From: Ischnura elegans
Lineage: Eukaryota > Arthropoda > Insecta > Odonata > Coenagrionidae
DNA: 64,000 bases
Assembly: GCF_921293095.1 (NCBI RefSeq)
Contig: NC_060256.1
Span: 90,303,851-90,367,850 of the forward strand
Reading direction: 5' to 3'
Shown here: piece after piece, positions 44,480-55,469 of the stretch
Layout of the letters: each line of letters begins with the position of its first letter
Position numbering within the stretch: the first letter of the stretch is position 1
Notes under the pieces: generated by a model
Told to the model about the DNA's origin: nothing
Seen by the model: only the letters and a program-made list of their open reading frames with translations
The model's database searches: none
Program-made: the position numbers and the translations under genes

Positions 44480-46015
44480 CATAGTTTTCGGTCACCACTC
44501 ACGAATTCAATGTCACACTATTAACAGAACTGCTGGAGGAAGCATGAATGTGCTTGTAAGGCAGAGTTGATGGAAGTTTTTTTTCTGAGAAATTAATGGC
44601 TAGTGATTTTTTTACTTTTGAGTCGGACTAGCTCGCTGGCACCATAGATAAATCGACTAGAAGTGCAAGGTATTTGTTGGATTAGGTCTTTTAATGAGGA
44701 ACCCAATCAATTTTTGGGAAACTTTCTTAAAATATTTTGAAATATCATAATAATGCTGGATTTTTTATGAAATTCCCCGTGTCTACGAAGACAATTAATG
44801 ATAGCAATAATGTGTAGTATTCATAGAGTGCATTAAATAGAAGCAAATGCCCTGCCTAAAATTTTTATCGTGCGTGTAAACATGTTTACGCGAAACTGAT
44901 ACCGTGACCTTTGTCCCCTGAGATATGTGAAAGGAACGGACTATAAATATCCCCTAGTGATGATGATCAACAATCCATAATGCCTTAATCACTTGGCATT
45001 TGACCTCGTGAGCAGAATATTTTCAGGACCAAATCTACGATTCTCGAAACTGTTCGTGGTAAAATCACACAACACGTGGACTCGCATTAGTTTATTTGGG
45101 ATTCTTGTTGTGTTGCATAGGGAAACTTTGTTCTTCACAGAGCGGGAGTATTATCATGCATTAGATTTCACAGAAATTAAGTATAAACACGATAAGTCTC
45201 AATTTTATTCATTGGTCTCAGGGTTAACAACGTGTTTAAACCCTGGTCGCAATGGATGTTCTTACCTGGTGGACTTGGCAGAGATTCTATTTTGAATAAA
45301 TTTTATTTCCTCAATATGACAAAATTGCCGATTGTAGCGAAGACCTCTCAACGAGCAGACATTATTCGATGACGGATCTTAAGTCCTTCAAGGAGCAAGA
45401 ATGAAACTCGGATTTTACCTGTGGTTTTAAAAATTGCGGTACTAGGTCAGGTATCTGCTAAAATCCGCGACACTCTGCCCGCAAACCCTAGCACCCTCAC
45501 ATACAGCTACACATTCATATAGCTCCCACTTTGCCTGTCCAACCTGGATCTTGTTCTCTCTACTGTATCAAAAATTAATTCGTAATTTTAACCAAAAATG
45601 TATATGTTTAAATTACTATAACATATTTTTTAGTATCGATAGTGATGCGGATTTATTAATTAAGGACATGTCGCATAAGTATCTAGTAGGTTTTTCCATT
45701 TTTATGCTCGCACTTGCTTTACCATTTCAAATTCATTGCTAGACATTGTTAGTAAGAATACACCAACGACATGCTTGCTCATGCACCTGGTTTATTAGGC
45801 ACAGTTCAAGTAAATATAAGTGTTATAATATTTCCTGGAGTAAAATAAAATAAAAATAAAATAAGTAAGTAAAATACTGTTTATAATTTTGAGTATTTTC
45901 ATAAGCGTATTTACTACTATTTCATCGTTCAACAGAGTATCATGTACGTATTTATTAAAACGTAGAATGTATTTATTTAGAAGCTAACTTTTTACAGTCT
46001 TTTGCGGGTATATAT
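44480..46015. other. AT-rich stretch with no recognised feature
   Basis: No supported coding region or matched repeat. Confidence 0.5.
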
Positions 46016-46019
46016 ACTA

Positions 46020-46150
46020 GCTTTTTATTGGTGATGGTTTTCCGGGTTCACACCGCGTTGATTCATGTTTTGCGGACGACAGTTTCGGGCGCGTTCCAGC
46101 TCCCGTCTTCGGGTCACCAATCAACTCACCGCGGAAGCCTCTGTAATAAT
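46020..46150 (-). mobile_element. Penelope-like element terminal segment (solo pLTR fragment)
   Basis: The minus strand reads CCGAAGACGGGAGCTGGAAC, GCGCCCGAAACTGTCGTC and, further on, GGTGTGAACCCGGAAAACC, the same layout as the window-start copy. The CTAGCTTTTTAT sequence occurs on both sides (46,018 and 46,153), a possible target-site duplication. Confidence 0.62.
46075..46112 (-). ncRNA. Hammerhead-like core in PLE pLTR (one core change)
   Basis: CCGAAGA replaces CUGANGA (U to C). A GGG/CCC stem with an inner GC/GC pair follows, then GAAA (46,086-46,083) and CTGTCGTC. Confidence 0.48.
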
Positions 46151-46269
46151 TTACTAGCTTTTTATTTTAAAAGAGATATCCTTTTTTACATGGTTCATAC
46201 TTCCCAACGCCCAGCACATTTCTGATTCCATTCCAATTCTTCTGCCAACGGCGCAACTCATGTCTCCAG

Positions 46270-46765
46270 GGTTTTCATTTCCAGTCTGCTTTATTAACAT
46301 GGAGATAAAAGATGGACGTGTATTAAATACACCACCAATTATATAATGACATACGCCTTCAGATTAATATCCCTTTTTGTCTTGTAACTAAAGTTTCAAA
46401 TTTCCCGCGAGTTTGGATAGTTCGACTGCCATTTATTTTTGATATGTCAATTTACATACCTCTCATGTATGATGCTATTTTCTGCTGTATTCATTGTTTA
46501 CATTACCTGTGGAAAACATTAAGGTTATTCGTGTTTTTTTCCGGCGATCTCGGCTCATATTTTATTGCTTGTTCGTGAAGTTTTAGGCAAAAACAATACT
46601 TAAGGGATGCCCCAACCTCCATATTCACCAGACGTTTCTCCACGTGACATTTTCCTGTTTCAAAAAAATAAAGCGGTTCTTAAAAGGGACGTCGTTTTAC
46701 AAGCTTAGTTGGTATTATAGGAAATCGCTGAAAAAGCTAAGGCTATCCCAATCCAGCTTTTCTGG
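46270..46765 (+). pseudogene. Mariner-type transposase relic (copy 1)
   Basis: The plus strand reads PQPPYSPDVSPRDIFLFQKN near 46,610-46,670, then KAVLKRDVV. PPYSPDL(A/S)PxDxxLF followed by K is the hallmark around the last catalytic Asp of mariner transposases. It aligns with 59,228-59,700 for about 480 bp, including non-coding parts such as TTTCCCGCGAGTTTGGATAG. Confidence 0.75.
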
Positions 46766-46769
46766 AAAA

Positions 46770-47525
46770 TCTAAACTGTCAGAGACTTCATTATGATTTG
46801 AAGGTAATGAAATCTCAGCGAAAAATATGAATGAATCTGGAGGAATCATGCTTCTTCTAAAAGAAAATTTCTGATTTACCTTCAACCTCTTCTGCATTAA
46901 TCTTATGTGATTTGACGTATCACTCCCAACATGCCGATTGAATGATCCCCATTAATGATAATGGTAGATGTTTTTATTGTATTTTTTAAATTTTTTAATT
47001 TAGCTTTAGGATTAGTGTGTCGCTGTTCTTAGTTCTATTGTTATCCAAGGTAAAGGAAATTATCAGTTAGAATATGTATCATTAAAATGGCTGGAAAATC
47101 AATGTTGTAGTGCCATAAATTTGGATAAATCAGTGAAATGAATCTCGGTAATTGAATTGGCAAACTGAAAAATTCATGTTCAAATGAAAGGCTTCGCGGA
47201 AATTTACTTTCCAAGTTAATATAAAATTGTATCCGAGGCATTGGTAGAAAAATTTGTCTACTTAAGTTGATTTACAAACAAGATTCCATGTTGTACATCA
47301 ATTTTGTACAAAAACCGTATTTTAAGACATTCCTTGATGAACGACTCTTCCGGTATGACGCGTTACTAGGCGGAAGACAACCTCCGAGCGTTTTTGAAAC
47401 GTACCTCTTCCTTTGTAGGACCAATTGTATCTACAAGTATACCGATTCTCTCCCTACTATTTTGAGCATGGCTCAGACCACCCTACTAAATTGTAGGGAC
47501 GGTTCCAAGGCCTAATATGGCGGAA
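46770..47525. other. Stretch with no recognised feature
   Basis: No supported gene or matched repeat. Confidence 0.45.
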
Positions 47526-47536
47526 TGCGTCGAACC

Positions 47537-47694
47537 ATAGGCGGATCCAGGGGGGGGGGGGCACGGGGGCACGTGCCCCCCCCAGACCCTCAAAAATATG
47601 CATGATTTTTAATACGGTCCCATTATCATTGCGTTCGTTTTGTATTACGAGGTATCCTTGTGCCCCACCCAGAACAAAATCCTGGATACGGCCT
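47537..47694 (+). mobile_element. Small MITE with GGCGGATCCAGG ends and 11-bp flanking repeat
   Basis: Termini ATAGGCGGATCCAGG and (minus) AAGGCCGTATCCAGG lie inside a perfect direct repeat TGCGTCGAACC (47,526-47,536 and 47,695-47,705). Inside is a perfect palindrome GGGGGCACGTGCCCCC. 158 bp, non-coding. Confidence 0.82.
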
Positions 47695-48269
47695 TGCGTC
47701 GAACCTTCGGATTTTGACATTTTTTAGACTTATGTCGCAGTATGTGATCAAATTTAAGTAAATTTACGCTATTTTCATTTAACGATGATTATTTATTTCA
47801 TCGTATGTGCCTGTTATAAGGAAACGTATAAAAAGAACGAAAGAAGTGAAGTCCGTAATAGCAATGAAGTATACAACAATTGCAATAACATGGACGCTGA
47901 ATTTTCCAGGTACGCGATGGAAGAGCCGTATATTTATGTTGGAAGAATGCACCTAAGGGATAGGCAGAATCCCATTTAGTATTGTTCGGAAGCGGAATTC
48001 CCCTTTAACATAATTAAAGGCTCATTTGAATCAATGCACTTAACTTATTTTTTTCTCCGCTTAAGAAATTCAGCGAAATACATGCATCGATCAGTATTCA
48101 AAGCCGTAGTTCCGAAGAAGTTTTGCAGCAGTCCGAGAATTTGTTTTCATAATTGTGTGGCCTTCAGGCCATGAATAACCTCGTGGACGGTCTTTGTTAC
48201 GCCTATGATCGTGAAGCAAGGAATCCACTCCCCACCGAAAATCTAATTCCTCTTATCCCTTAGCCCTAT

Positions 48270-48395
48270 CTGCCTGTCCCTAAAGGTCACATGGCTTGAG
48301 CTCATCACTTGAGTCATCAGAGTCCGGGAGTGAGATGACAGTGAACGGTCCTCAAAGGTGAAAAAATGCGTGTGAAGGTTGGCGCGGAGGGAAGG
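48270..48395 (+). repeat. Dispersed repeat family R, copy B
   Basis: It shares AAAGGTCACATG, CATCACTTGAGTCATCAGAG, CTCAAAGGTGAAAAAATGCG and GAAGGTTGGCG with copies A and C. Confidence 0.62.
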
Positions 48396-48695
48396 GCAGG
48401 GCGAGGAGATGAAAGAAGATGGGTTTATTGAAATGAAATGAAGTACTTCGTGTATTCTATGTAATGAAATGCAATCAGCCCAAACTGACTCCTTAGCCAT
48501 TTCAGGGGCCCTTTAGCATCTACATATATCTTCAGAGTAGAGAAAATCCTGGTAATCTGTTCATTTAATTACATTGTGTAGAATAAGATGAGTAATTTTA
48601 TACCACTTATTCTTGCAGTTTCACGTATTGAAGCTTTAAAACGTTAAGTTCAAAGTTTGAGTAAGAGCAATCAGTTCAGGTGAATATATATTCAA

Positions 48696-49000
48696 GGGGA
48701 TCGGGTTGGTGTGATGGCTAGAGTGTTGGCTTCCCACCCGGCGGGCTCGGGTTCAAATCCCGGTAGTGGCAGAGAATTTTCAGAGACTGCCCGATCCCTG
48801 CTCGAATATTGTGTAGAGGGCATTTCAAGCGCAACACTCCGTCCGTCGGATGGGACGTTAAGCCGTGGTCCCTTTGGCGCCTTTCGTTAAGAGCAGGCTA
48901 ATGCCGACGTCGGATTTCTCTCCATCCTTCATTCCATACCCTTTCCTCATGGCGCAAATGACATCCGCTGTCGGTCGCCTCCTCCAGATACCATACCAAG
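48696..49000 (+). mobile_element. tRNA-derived SINE (family 1), best-preserved plus-strand copy
   Basis: It runs from GGGGATCGGGTTGGTGTGAT through A box TGGCTAGAGTGTTGG and B box GGGTTCAAATCCC, then the body (CCGTCGGATGGGACGTTAAG) to a tail CAGATACCATACCA. All features of the family are in order, so this is a good reference copy. Confidence 0.9.
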
Positions 49001-49508
49001 ATATATTCAAATAGTATTTGCCTTTAGAACAGTAACTATTAGTTGTGCCCATCTGTAGAAATATATGGACGCGTGCTGGTTTAGTGGATGGTGTTATTGG
49101 ATATTGGTAGTTAATTCTGTGTGTTAATTAAGTTGAAGCATAAAGCCTCACTGAGCGAGGCGGCTAAGTGGGCAGATCTGATTATTTTACGCGGGATATG
49201 CAGCATCCACTCCTCTATGGCTTAAAATTGGCCCCCACGAAAACTTTACTTGGATTATGTACGGATATTTAAACGCGAAAAAAGAATCTGCTGAGTCACA
49301 ACGAATTCAAATGCGCAGCTCGACCTAGCGTAGCTTTTATATTAGAAGATTCTTGTCTATTCCAAAGAAGCCAAAAAAATATATTTATGTTTTTCAAGAG
49401 TCATATAATGTATGCTTTTTATGGAATCGATTTCGTGATTAATGCTCTTTCTTAGCTATGATTGATGAAGTATTTCAGGTAATGGTTTGATGAACCATAA
49501 GTGCTATA

Positions 49509-50042
49509 CAGGTTGTCCCATTTATCTTGACCACCCGAAATAACTTTTTGTCCAGATGCAAATTCAAAAATGTGTCAAGCAAATGTTCATTAGCCGTCGG
49601 GGGTACATTAATCAGCAAGACTGCCTTCCTTGTAGCTTTGTTATTTACAAAGATATGAACAGCGGTATGTCTTTTTTAAATGGTATCCTATATTTGTTAT
49701 GAGTGACTGGTGTGCATTTTACTATGTTTTCATTTGCTCACTGTCAACGTCAGCAAGTGGATTAGTTCCAATACCCGCGTACCTGCACTAAGCGCTAGTG
49801 AAACAGTCATTTTTCATAACACTGAGTTTATGTTAATGGCCCACTGTTCTACATTTTTGAATAAGTCTTTAGGAGAGGAAATGAATTGCCAAATAAAAAA
49901 TATGGGTGCCATTTAAAAAAAAAACATACCACTCTCATATCTTTGTAAATAATAAAGCTACAAGGAAGGCAATCATGCTAGTCTGGAGCCGGCAACTGGA
50001 CAAAAAGTTATTTCGGGTGGTCAAGATAAATGGGACACCCTG
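49509..50042 (+). mobile_element. TA-flanked MITE with long terminal inverted repeats (copy 1)
   Basis: Ends CAGGTTGTCCCATTTATCTT and (minus) CAGGGTGTCCCATTTATCTT extend inward as long inverted repeats (up to CTTTGTTATTTACAAAG). TA flanks at 49,507-49,508 and 50,043-50,044. The right arm has lost an inner segment that copy 2 keeps. Likely Tc1/mariner group by target site; no transposase frame. Confidence 0.85.
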
Positions 50043-50134
50043 TAAATTTATTGTGAAAGGGAGTTTAATTCCTGGGTAAGATGTACCGTATCACATCCGT
50101 ACCTATCTCTCGACTGCTCCACTGAGTGAATGGC

Positions 50135-50290
50135 TTTTTTTCCTCTTGCATCTAACCATCTCGCAAGAATTGGAATTGCTGAATCGCCTACTCCTAGGCA
50201 TATCTATGTGAAAGGTCCTCTCATCACTTTGGCGATCGGAATTGAACAGAGAACAGAAGAAATATATGCAGAAGTACACAAAGAAACGTT
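50135..50290 (+). repeat. Dispersed repeat family R, copy D (partial)
   Basis: Landmarks: CTCTTGCATCTAACC, TCTCGCAAGAATTGGAAT, TATGTGAAAGGTC, CTCATCACTTTGG. Confidence 0.55.
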
Positions 50291-50789
50291 TGAATATTGT
50301 GCTGGATATAGAGGAGGTATTATAAAATATATAATCTATCTAAACTACTTGTTAAAATTCCACTTGAGGTAGCCTGAAGACGGATTGAATTATTTTATTG
50401 CAAAATAGAAGGTTATAGATTGATCTTATTTGATGGCATGCTGGAATGAATCTAAAATAATAAAATACATAATGTTTTTATTGCTAACTATCGTCTATCT
50501 CGCAAAAATCTGCAATCAATCAAGATGAGGTGCTTGTGATGTGATGTTGTGCAGGAAAAAACACTGGTCACAGTATCATGGCAAGCGTGCACGAATCTTA
50601 CAATTAGCACCTTATACCACAAACTTAAATCAATATATATTAAATATGCATGGATGGGTATGAAATTATAAAATGTAGAGGAAATATTATGCACGTTTTA
50701 GCCAGGAATATTTATCTACAGTAAAAATAAAAGCAGTTACCATCTCCAAGGTTTTCCAACTTCAATTTTAATTTTTTTCGCCATTTCTA

Positions 50790-50965
50790 CCGTTTCGCGT
50801 GAACATAAATCTTCCTCAATCCGAGGTTGAGTCTCAAGGTGACCTCACATGGGTATCTCTTATGTACGTAAGAAAGTTGGGTCGAGTTCTTATTCTTCCC
50901 TCTCCACTCAATGTGAAAAGTTAGTTCATCACATGGGTCAAGGGAATCGATGAAAAAGAAGGCAA
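50790..50965 (+). repeat. Dispersed repeat family R, copy E
   Basis: Landmarks: GCGTGAACATAAATCTTCCT, AATGTGAAAAGTTAG, TTCATCACATGGGTCA, GAATCGATGAAAAAGAAGGC. Closest to copy C. Confidence 0.58.
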
Positions 50966-51100
50966 TAGGGAAATATTTAATAGTAAAAAAAATGCCCTCT
51001 TATTTCAAGATTGGAGTAAAGAATTCTGAAAGGAAGGAGCTGATGATATGGAAGGTAAATTATATTCGATTTATAGTGTCTAGAAATATATTTGTGTGCC

Positions 51101-51405
51101 CAGTGGCGCAGCGAGGGGGGTTTTTGGGGGATAAACCCCCCCCCCCCCCAGAGCTCACAGAAATTTTTAAGTTAAATATATTTTACTTAATTGGATTAAT
51201 ATTGCTTATATAATAGTGTGAGGGTTAATAAAATATCCCTCAGAAGGCCGTAAAAATCACCATCTTGAACCATTTATCTTTTTTTTTCCGGCGGAAGGCC
51301 TCCGCACCTCCCGCTTATCCTGGCGGGTATGCAATTCCCCCAAGCCTCCAAGTATTAGTTGCGCCTGAAACCCCACTAGCCTTAATTCCTAGCTGCGCCC
51401 CTATG
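51101..51405 (+). mobile_element. MITE with CAGTGGCGCAGCG ends
   Basis: Left end CAGTGGCGCAGCGAGG; the right end reads CATAGGGGCGCAGCTAGG on the minus strand. Flanks share TGTGCC (51,095-51,100 and 51,406-51,411), 7 bp if the preceding G is counted. G-tract at the left and C-rich blocks inside; non-coding. Confidence 0.8.
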
Positions 51406-51894
51406 TGTGCCTAGCGTGAAGTGTCAAAGCTAGCCATGACGGTAGTTGAATTGTAGCCGATTATAGAGAGAAAAGAAATGTGGTTGTTTTCCGATTCTTT
51501 GCAGAAGGGCTTCGGTATAATTCCGGTTGGAGATCTTGGATAAGCTTATGGCAATGTTAGCAATGACGGTGGCATGACATAGCATAGTCGTACAGCGAGG
51601 TTTCATATTAGGCTGTGACTGTAAGCTGTGCTAAACTCTGTGACGTACGAGAAGTATTTGACTATCCCTTGTCTTGTGTGCAACATCTTTACTCATTTGG
51701 CTCACTAGGGGAGACTACGTACCTTGCTCCGCCTTTTTCAATGCCGTATTTTTTATGGCATTCGGAATGGCGAACACATCTCTGAACTGATAGTGGTTCC
51801 ATTGGATGGGCCTTAGTTTGGCTGTAATTAATTAATTTCCAAGCGGTATTTTTAACATGGGTTATATAATTCCAAAATAGCCGTACTCCTTCAA

Positions 51895-51990
51895 AAGGGT
51901 CTCTTGATCTAGTGGTGTGCGCGTCCGGCTCTCACCTTGGGGGCTTGGGGGGTGGTTCGATACTTTGTCACGGCAGTATGTTTTGTAGTT
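51895..51990 (+). mobile_element. Possible tRNA-derived SINE head
   Basis: GGGTCTCTTGATCTAGTGGTG and a B-box-like GGTTCGATAC about 45 bp later resemble a tRNA-like polymerase III promoter. No body or tail was matched to other copies. Confidence 0.35.
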
Positions 51991-52819
51991 TTCATTTTGA
52001 TCATATTTTTTTCACTAATGTTAATTGCAGCAAGCATAGGCATGGGAAAACATTTTTATCATCACAGCGGCGTTTAGGTATTTAAAGCAGTGTAATTTCG
52101 AACTCGGAAATATAAAGACTACACTTGCTACCGTCATCAAGAACAAGCGGAAAATGAACTATAGGCAATAACAGTGGCACTATGAGCAAGTACGTGGTCT
52201 CCCCTTGTCGGTCTGGGGAAAACCCTAGCCTCACTTATTCACACCTATCTCACTGCCGAAGCACTACGTGAATGACCTGGTGTTATTCCCCGTGCATCTG
52301 ACCTTGTATATGCCCGGTCATTGGAACACGAGTGTCGCGAGAATTGAGGTAAGACAGAAGAAATGTAAGGTCTTCATGGGTGCTCATAGGCCGCACGTTT
52401 TAACATTTCGTGGAAAAAATACAAGAATAAAGAATCTAACGAACGCTGCTGGTAAAATTACTCTTGAGTAAAGCAGGGGACTAATTTTATGGACAGATAA
52501 GTGCTACTGGATGGAGACAGTAGCATAATAATGAAGACCTCTCGTAGAAAAATTGAATGTAGTACGTTTGATTCGCCAGCAGTTGGCTATGTTGAAAAAG
52601 TCTGCAATCAATGAAAACTAAAGACTTATATTCTTAAAACTTTGTAATTAAAATTGTTTACAATACGATAACCATTTATTTGAGTGTCATGATGAATATT
52701 GGACTTACAAAACAGTCCTCCATTGCGTAAAATTTACGAAAAGTATATTTTTGTGCATTCATAATCCAGTGATATTCATCCAAATGAAAATCCAACCAAG
52801 TAGTGTCATATTTATGTCA

Positions 52820-53070
52820 ATCGTTTGGCGTGAACAGAAATCTTCTTCTTTGCTGAAGGAAAGGCCGTTGGTTTCTTCGCGCGGGTGAACGCATTCTGTT
52901 ACGCATTTTCGAAGGCTAGACTTCTTATCTCCGTTTCCGCCTCCGTCAGCCCTTCATGTGAAAGGTCATTTCATCACTTGGGTCACCAGAATCGAGGAAA
53001 GAAAGAGGGCAAAAGGAAGGACTTCAAAGGTAAAAAAAAAGCGATCACGTTTGAAGATTGGCGTAGAGAG
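52820..53070 (+). repeat. Dispersed repeat family R, copy C (longest)
   Basis: Landmarks: GCGTGAACAGAAATCTTCTT, CATGTGAAAGGTCATTTC, CACTTGGGTCACCAGAATCG, GGACTTCAAAGGTAAAAA, ATCACGTTTGAAGATTGGCG. It runs directly into an (AG)10 tract. Confidence 0.68.
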
Positions 53071-53084
53071 AGAGAGAGAGAGAG
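53065..53084 (+). repeat. (AG)10 microsatellite
   Basis: Ten perfect AG units. Confidence 0.95.
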
Positions 53085-54364
53085 GTAAAGAAAGATTCTA
53101 GAAAAGGAAAGAGATGCAAGCGCAGGGTCACAAGGCGACCTTTCTCTATTTCCTCACCCAGCTCACGTTGAAGACGTATGCTTTGGGAAATCGGAATGCC
53201 CCGCTGTTTCCTTTACTCTTTGTTTATTTTTTTTACCTCTCAAGACAAAAGGAAGAAGGAAGGTAGTAGTTGTATAAAAAAAGGCCCCGTCCCCGTCTCC
53301 CATTTTGCTTTTTCGTCCCACCTTTTCCCCCTTTTTCCATCCAACAGCGTTCGCATTTCAATATTTTAGATAGAGCTGAAACGGCACAGTGTGACTTATT
53401 CATTGGCGATCCCTATTCCCTCCTTACCTCCCAAATGCATCCTTTCGGTATTCGCGACTGCGTTGTTCGCAGTGTCAAGGGTTTCATTGTGACAGTTGAT
53501 AAGAGAATGAAGAAAAAGTTGCTGAGCTATCGGATACGACATTTCAGGCATTTATTATTTTCTGTGAAACTTGAATAAATTTACTTTCATGTTCGTATAT
53601 TTAAATGCTAAAAAATTACAGTAATTACTTGCAACGTACATATAGTTTCTTGAAAATTTATCTTATCCTTATCTAGATTCCTGTATGCACTTGAGTGCTG
53701 ATTATAGAGTTTGAATGCGGCGCGCCAGCTTCTACGCCGATATATGTACAGTACTAATTTGTCAATGGATACTAAAAATTGTGTGGTAATCACTATGAAG
53801 CACGAAATAAAGGTTGCTAAAAATGAGTTTCATGCACTTAATGAGTGATTTTAGTGGGATCCTCGATATTATTACGATCAGACTCTGCGTCGCGACATTT
53901 ATCAGTTTTTATTTTAAGCTGCGAACAGATCTGCTCCTGAATGACATATCTAGGTCTTAAACGTCATACGAACTCTCAGGTTGTGTTTTATTTAATCAAA
54001 CTATTGTCCAGAAATTATTGATAAAATATATTCAGCATATGTTAACATCAAATATAGCGTACGAAATCATTGCCCAGTGTCCTTTACGATTTTACCTTGA
54101 AATACAAGGTTTTTAGAAATATAATTGAAAAGAAGCTTTCGTGTTACAATAGCTTGTATCCTAATAAAACTTTATTCGTTTCTTAGATCAAGTGCATAAT
54201 CCTATCTTTTGGTTGCATCTTCTTCCTCCTTCAAGCCGGAGATGTTGTATGTAAAACTTGCGTAGTTGGTCCTACCGGCTTAGGAATGTGATTATTTCCA
54301 TGTATAATGATGATATATTCCATCATTATGCATGCAAATAATTGAGAGTGATTAAAACTTAAAC

Positions 54365-55030
54365 CAGGGATGGCAAGTGAAAAGACACGAAAAGGATTCG
54401 TTTCGACCCGGAGGGAAACGAAAACACGAGGTCTAGGTTTTAGTTTCGTTCCTGCACGAAATTAAAATCACCAAGTAGTTTAGTTTCTACTCGGGACGGA
54501 ACTTTACTCCCGGGATTTAATCTTAATTAACCGAAACTCCACTGCTCATAGTTAAGTTTCGATCCTAGAAGTTGAGTGGAGGGGGATAAGAGGGAATAGT
54601 TTCGATCCATTACGCTTGACATTCATAGATGCAGAGAGGTTAAGATATTGAGCTTAAAAATCGAATGGCCGGTTTGTGTTCACCGTTCTCCTGTTAGTGG
54701 GAAAAATATGAGTGCCCCATGCATTTAATGGCGGTCGGCCGAACCTCTAATTCATTCACCGATACTTCGTACTCGGTGTGTGGGTCGAAACTAATCTGTT
54801 CGAAGGTGAAGCACGTGGTCCCTCCATTGCGAAGCATTATCTACGTTTCGTTTCGTCCCAGAGGTTTACTTTAGTTTCGACCCGAAGTATTTTTGTCTCC
54901 GATATCGTTTCGACCCTGAATTTAGCTCCCTGGGATCCATTTCCTTTTGTTTCTTTATTTCGCTCCCGGGAACGAAACTATGGAAATTTTACTAGTTTTG
55001 TCTTTCTTTTAGTTTCTATTGCCATTCCTA
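54365..55030 (+). mobile_element. hAT-like MITE with repeated internal motif
   Basis: Left end CAGGGATGGCAAGTGAAA; the right end reads TAGGAATGGCAATAGAAA on the minus strand. CAGGGATGGCAA-type ends are common in hAT elements. Inside, a motif close to AGTTTCGAYCC recurs many times on both strands (for example near 54,437, 54,566, 54,600, 54,850, 54,875, 54,906). No clear 8-bp duplication. Confidence 0.68.
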
Positions 55031-55286
55031 CCAACCCTACGTCAATAACAATTTTTTCTTCAAGGGAATTTGGGGCACTAGATAAAAATAACCGTTTTAT
55101 AAACTTAAAAATTTTTCCCGATTCGCCAAAATTGTTCTGTCAAAATGTTTTCTTCAGATATGAATAAAAAAAGTGTACAGAATACGGATCAAATATATTT
55201 TCGTAAAGGATAGGCCTACTTTTGATGAATATGGGAATGGATACACCAGTACATTCCATTTATACGCCCATTTTTTCATTTCTCAG

Positions 55287-55463
55287 ATGACTAAATGTGA
55301 TGACATAAATAATGTTGCTATGATAAAAATAACTGTTACGAAGTTACGAAGGTCCCGTCTTAGAAGCGCCAGTATCTATGGAAAAAATGAGCTAGTTGAT
55401 AATGCAAGTATAGATGAAATCGCTACAACATTAGGATATCTTCATGAACCTGATCCTTCATAA
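55287..55463 (+). other. Candidate terminal exon (58 codons), unassigned
   Basis: An acceptor-like TTTTTTCATTTCTCAG ends at 55,286. The open frame then reads MTKCDDINNVAMIKITVTKL, RRSRLRSASIYGKNELVDNA, SIDEIATTLGYLHEPDPS and stop. It has no stop for 58 codons and a protein-like composition, and phase 0 is compatible with the 25.15-kb exon. The frame is also open upstream of the acceptor, so splicing is not required. No family recognised. Confidence 0.3.
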
Positions 55464-55469
55464 CTCAAA

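Noticed and set aside
48696..48775. A functional tRNA gene
   Set aside because: A and B boxes are present but the acceptor stem does not pair, and the same body and tail recur in other copies, so it is a SINE.
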